This document shows, piece by piece, positions 5,551-6,930 of a stretch of DNA of 6,930 nt (position 1 is its first letter; each line of letters begins with the position of its first letter). A program made the position numbers and the translations under genes. The stretch is taken from NCBI GenBank assembly GCA_003220955.1, contig QHTW01000124.1, positions 1 through 6,930 on the forward strand. The letters are read 5' to 3'. This DNA is from Gemmatimonadota bacterium (lineage in GTDB: Bacteria; Gemmatimonadota; Gemmatimonadetes; Gemmatimonadales; GWC2-71-9). The notes beneath the pieces are model-generated. The model saw nothing but the letters and a program-made list of their open reading frames with translations, ran no database searches and was not told where the DNA came from.

Positions 5551-5832
5551 ATGACCATCGATCCCTCTTGGATTACCGCTTTCGCCATCATCGCGCTGCC
5601 GGTGCTCGGGTTCGTCTTGGGTGCCCGCTGGATGAAGTACCACCATCGGCTCGGAAGGTCGCAGGGAGAGGTTCAGGCGACGCCCATGGCTACGGACACG
5701 CTCGATGTTCTCGATTCTGTTCAGGCTCAAGTCGAGGAATTGGCCGAGCGGCAGGACTTTGCTGAGCGTCTCCTGCTGCAGCGCAAAGAGACGGAGCCGC
5801 AGCGGAGTCGCGAAGCTATCACACCAGTCTGA
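5551..5832 (+). CDS. Single-helix membrane protein with coiled coil, PspB-like architecture
   Basis: 93 residues from ATG 5551, with GAGGA 7-8 nt upstream. One membrane helix at about 7-25 (WITAFAIIALPVLGFVLGA) is followed by a basic stretch (RWMKYHHRLGR), a linker, and a heptad-like segment at about 50-80 (TLDVLDSVQAQVEELAERQDFAERLLLQRKE). The helix, basic patch and C-terminal coiled coil ending in 'AERxDFAERLL' resemble phage-shock-protein B and the small PspB/PspC-like proteins of environmental bacteria. Those usually sit at the inner membrane with the coiled coil in the cytoplasm. The resemblance is architectural, so I give no gene symbol. It is the only gene of cassette 5505-5950. Between its stop and attC 8 a short inverted repeat (CCGAAC, 5-nt loop, GTTCGG, 5842-5858) has no T run and is not called a terminator. 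Confidence 0.7.
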   Translation: MTIDPSWITAFAIIALPVLGFVLGARWMKYHHRLGRSQGEVQATPMATDTLDVLDSVQAQVEELAERQDFAERLLLQRKETEPQRSREAITPV

Positions 5833-5866
5833 CCCCGCGTGCCGAACGCTTGGTTCGGACGGAGCC

Positions 5867-5956
5867 GCCTAACAAGCGCTTGAAGCCGGCGGCGCGCGTA
5901 GATTGTGGAATGAGTCTTTCTTCAGCGCGCCGCAGCTTAAGCGCGATTCGTTAGGC
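5867..5956 (+). other. attC site 8 (type A, 90 bp)
   Basis: R'' is at 5867-5873 and R' at 5950-5956. The left arm has AAGCCG where relatives have AAGCTG, giving one mismatch in the stem. The central GATTGTGGAATGAGTC resembles site 1. The mini-ORF from ATG 5910 reads MSLSSARRSLSAIR. Confidence 0.95.
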
Positions 5957-5972
5957 GGCGTCGTCTCGCTCC

Positions 5973-6479
5973 ATGACCATCCTTCGGAATCTCCGCACTC
6001 ATTTCGGCCGCTCGTTCGGCCAGACTTTGCAATGGATGTTTCAATTCGTTGAGAACCAGCCCGCGTTCCTCCGGCCGGCGCTCTATGGAGCGTTTTTTAT
6101 TTGGGCGCTAATCCTGTTCCGGGGCGGCCTCATCGTCCTGCCCATCGCCCTTCCGATCATCTTCTTCAGCAACAGACATCTGTTCTGGCAGCTCCTGTTG
6201 ACGTTTCTAGTTCTTGCGCCTGCTGGTGGATTCGCCGGCGGCCTACTGTACGGTCTCATCTCGCCCATTGCCAATCGACTCGGCGTCGTCGGGACGGCCC
6301 TAAAGTTCACCGTTGCCGCCTGGGCTTACCTCCTCGTGCTCGTGTTCGTCATCATGCCTTTTGTCGAACCCGAGAAGCACCGTATCGTCGGCGATTCCGG
6401 GGATTGGGTCTTCATCGGTGGCTCTGGTCTCGTTTTGGGCATCGCCTTAACAGTGGGAGCCCGTCGGGACGCCGCCTAA
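5973..6479 (+). CDS. Multi-pass membrane protein, unknown function
   Basis: 168 residues from ATG 5973, 22 nt after the cassette cleavage point and with no visible Shine-Dalgarno. Hydrophobic segments at about 34-50, 51-66, 71-97, 108-131 and 144-163 suggest four or five membrane passes. They follow an amphipathic, basic N-terminus (ILRNLRTHFGRSFGQTLQWM). A glycine-rich stretch, PAGGFAGGLLYGL (83-95), is notable. I recognise no family. The stop codon is the TAA of R'' itself (GCC-TAA-C, 6477-6479), so the gene's last codons and the attC core overlap. It is the only gene of cassette 5951-6557. As in the next cassette, translation may depend on ribosomes arriving from upstream. Confidence 0.7.
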   Translation: MTILRNLRTHFGRSFGQTLQWMFQFVENQPAFLRPALYGAFFIWALILFRGGLIVLPIALPIIFFSNRHLFWQLLLTFLVLAPAGGFAGGLLYGLISPIANRLGVVGTALKFTVAAWAYLLVLVFVIMPFVEPEKHRIVGDSGDWVFIGGSGLVLGIALTVGARRDAA

Positions 6480-6563
6480 CAAGCGCTTGAAGCTGGCGGC
6501 GCGCGTAGATTAAGGAATGAATCTTTCTTCAGCGCGCCGCAGCTTAAGCGCGATTCGTTAGGC
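6474..6563 (+). other. attC site 9 (type A, 90 bp)
   Basis: R'' is at 6474-6480 and R' at 6557-6563. The stem GCGCTT(G)AAGCTG(G)CGGCGCGC pairs with GCGCGCCGCAGCTTAAGCGC. Its TAA is the stop codon of the preceding gene. The mini-ORF from ATG 6517 reads MNLSSARRSLSAIR. Confidence 0.95.
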
Positions 6564-6587
6564 GGCCATCAATTGAATTTCTCGCGC

Positions 6588-6857
6588 ATGTCGCGATCAG
6601 CCCTATTTGGTATGTCCGTCGCTTGGGTCGTACTGGTTTTCGTTGGATGGTTATTCTCGCCCGCCGGCCAGACGGTGATCCTGATCATGCGGCTCGCCCG
6701 CGAGCATCCGGAAGGTTTCAACGCCGCGTTGCCATTGACTGCGATGAAACTCTGGACCGTTGCGGCGCTGGTTGTTGCCATCGTACCGGTTACGTTTGCA
6801 ATCGTTGGTTGGATACGCGCTCGACGGATCGATCGGAGCGCTGAACAGTTCAGATGA
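6588..6857 (+). CDS. Small two-helix membrane protein, 3' end supplied by IS
   Basis: 89 residues from ATG 6588. TTG 6573 in the same frame would add five residues, and neither start has a Shine-Dalgarno. Helices are at about 5-25 (ALFGMSVAWVVLVFVGWLF) and 53-76 (MKLWTVAALVVAIVPVTFAIVGWI), followed by basic RARRIDR. The last codons (EQFR and the TGA at 6855-6857) are encoded by the left end of the IS copy starting at 6842, so the native C-terminus was different. Both helices precede the junction. I recognise no family. The gene belongs to the partial cassette starting at 6558, whose attC must lie beyond the IS and outside the window. Confidence 0.6.
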   Translation: MSRSALFGMSVAWVVLVFVGWLFSPAGQTVILIMRLAREHPEGFNAALPLTAMKLWTVAALVVAIVPVTFAIVGWIRARRIDRSAEQFR

Positions 6858-6930
6858 TAGGTGACACTTTGTTATCAGGTGATTGGAAACACTTTCCTTT
6901 GTGATTCCCACCTTCTCGGCGAGCCGGACG
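6842..6930 (-). mobile_element. IS481-family insertion sequence (copy 2), left end only
   Basis: Bases 6842-6878 are identical to the left end of copy 1 (1303-1339), and the rest is similar but clearly diverged, so the two are related but not identical elements. The doubled motif is present: TGATAGGTGACAC (6855-6867) and TGATTGGAAACAC (6880-6892), again 25 bp apart. The preceding four bases, GCGC (6838-6841), form a palindrome and could be the target duplication, but the other flank is not visible. It has the same orientation as copy 1. Confidence 0.85.
6850..6930 (-). CDS. IS481-family transposase, C-terminal tail (copy 2)
   Basis: The last 26 codons of the transposase are visible, ending ...ARREGGNHKGKCFQSPDNKVSPII with the stop at 6850-6852. 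Copy 1 ends ARREGGNHKGMCYQSADNKVSPII. About half of the differences are third-position silent changes (GAG/GAA, AAG/AAA, GGC/GGA), as expected if the frame evolved as coding sequence. Whether this copy is intact cannot be seen. Confidence 0.75.
   Translation of the reverse strand, partial: RPARREGGNHKGKCFQSPDNKVSPII

Larger units (their letters stand above)
1..6930 (+). mobile_element. Integron gene-cassette array (internal segment)
   Basis: Nine sites of the form GCCTAAC...GTTAGGC recur every 360-800 bp (the IS-bearing cassette is longer), always downstream of a + strand gene. This is the signature of integron cassettes, in which the integrase cuts between G and TTAGGC of R'. Complete cassettes run 581-2717, 2718-3284, 3285-3829, 3830-4612, 4613-4971, 4972-5504, 5505-5950 and 5951-6557. 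Partial ones occupy 1-580 and 6558 to the edge. No integrase gene, attI site or array promoter is visible. The cassette polarity puts them to the left. Without them, a cluster of attC sites lacking an integrase cannot be excluded. Confidence 0.95.

Noticed and set aside
5842..5858. Inverted repeat CCGAAC-GCTTG-GTTCGG as a terminator
   Set aside because: The stem is only 6 bp and no T run follows. Position alone is not enough.
495..6563. The regularly spaced repeats as a CRISPR array or REP elements
   Set aside because: Spacing is hundreds of bases with a gene in each interval, and the ends are the GCCTAAC/GTTAGGC cores of attC sites.
1303..6930. A genuine composite transposon bounded by the two IS copies
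   Set aside because: The copies are diverged, copy 1 has a broken transposase, and no outer target duplication can be checked. The arrangement is better read as two independent insertions.

Overview
This window is a stretch of an integron gene-cassette array. Nine attC recombination sites lie head to tail on the + strand. Each starts with GCCTAAC (R'') and ends with GTTAGGC (R'), and each folds into a long imperfect hairpin with extrahelical bases. They delimit eight complete cassettes (581-2717, 2718-3284, 3285-3829, 3830-4612, 4613-4971, 4972-5504, 5505-5950, 5951-6557), flanked by the end of one cassette (left edge) and the start of another (right edge). Every cassette holds one + strand gene followed by its attC, so the integrase gene and attI are expected beyond the left edge; neither is in the window. 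Six sites are nearly identical (90-92 bp), as in a sedentary chromosomal integron. Three others (98-102 bp) form a second lineage. The G+C-rich sequence and the style of several proteins (a lipobox protein with an Ig-like domain, a one-helix/coiled-coil protein, a TolB-like propeller) remind me of environmental Gemmatimonadota or a similar soil or water bacterium. That assignment is a weak inference.

Layout: C-terminal part of a probable outer-membrane beta-barrel (1-468); DUF3592-type membrane protein (736-1305) whose 3' end is cut by an IS481-family element (about 1303-2624, transposase on the - strand and frameshifted); membrane-anchored extracytoplasmic beta-domain protein (2750-3163); lipoprotein candidate (3345-3716); secreted TolB/PD40-like propeller (3842-4513); two-helix membrane protein (4634-4870); NTF2/SnoaL-like protein (5030-5413); one-helix coiled-coil protein (5551-5832); multi-helix membrane protein (5973-6479); two-helix protein (6588-6857) ended by the left end of a second, diverged copy of the same type of IS (6842 to the window edge).

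The cassette genes do not form an evident pathway. What they share is location: nearly all encode envelope or secreted proteins. The most unusual signals are in the attC sites. All nine contain a 14-codon open frame that starts with ATG or GTG exactly 42 nt before the TAG inside R', in both attC lineages. The left halves of most sites carry stop codons in all three frames. Each complete cassette also begins with a sequence complementary to the bases just before its own R'', extending the attC stem 5-8 bp in the excised circle.
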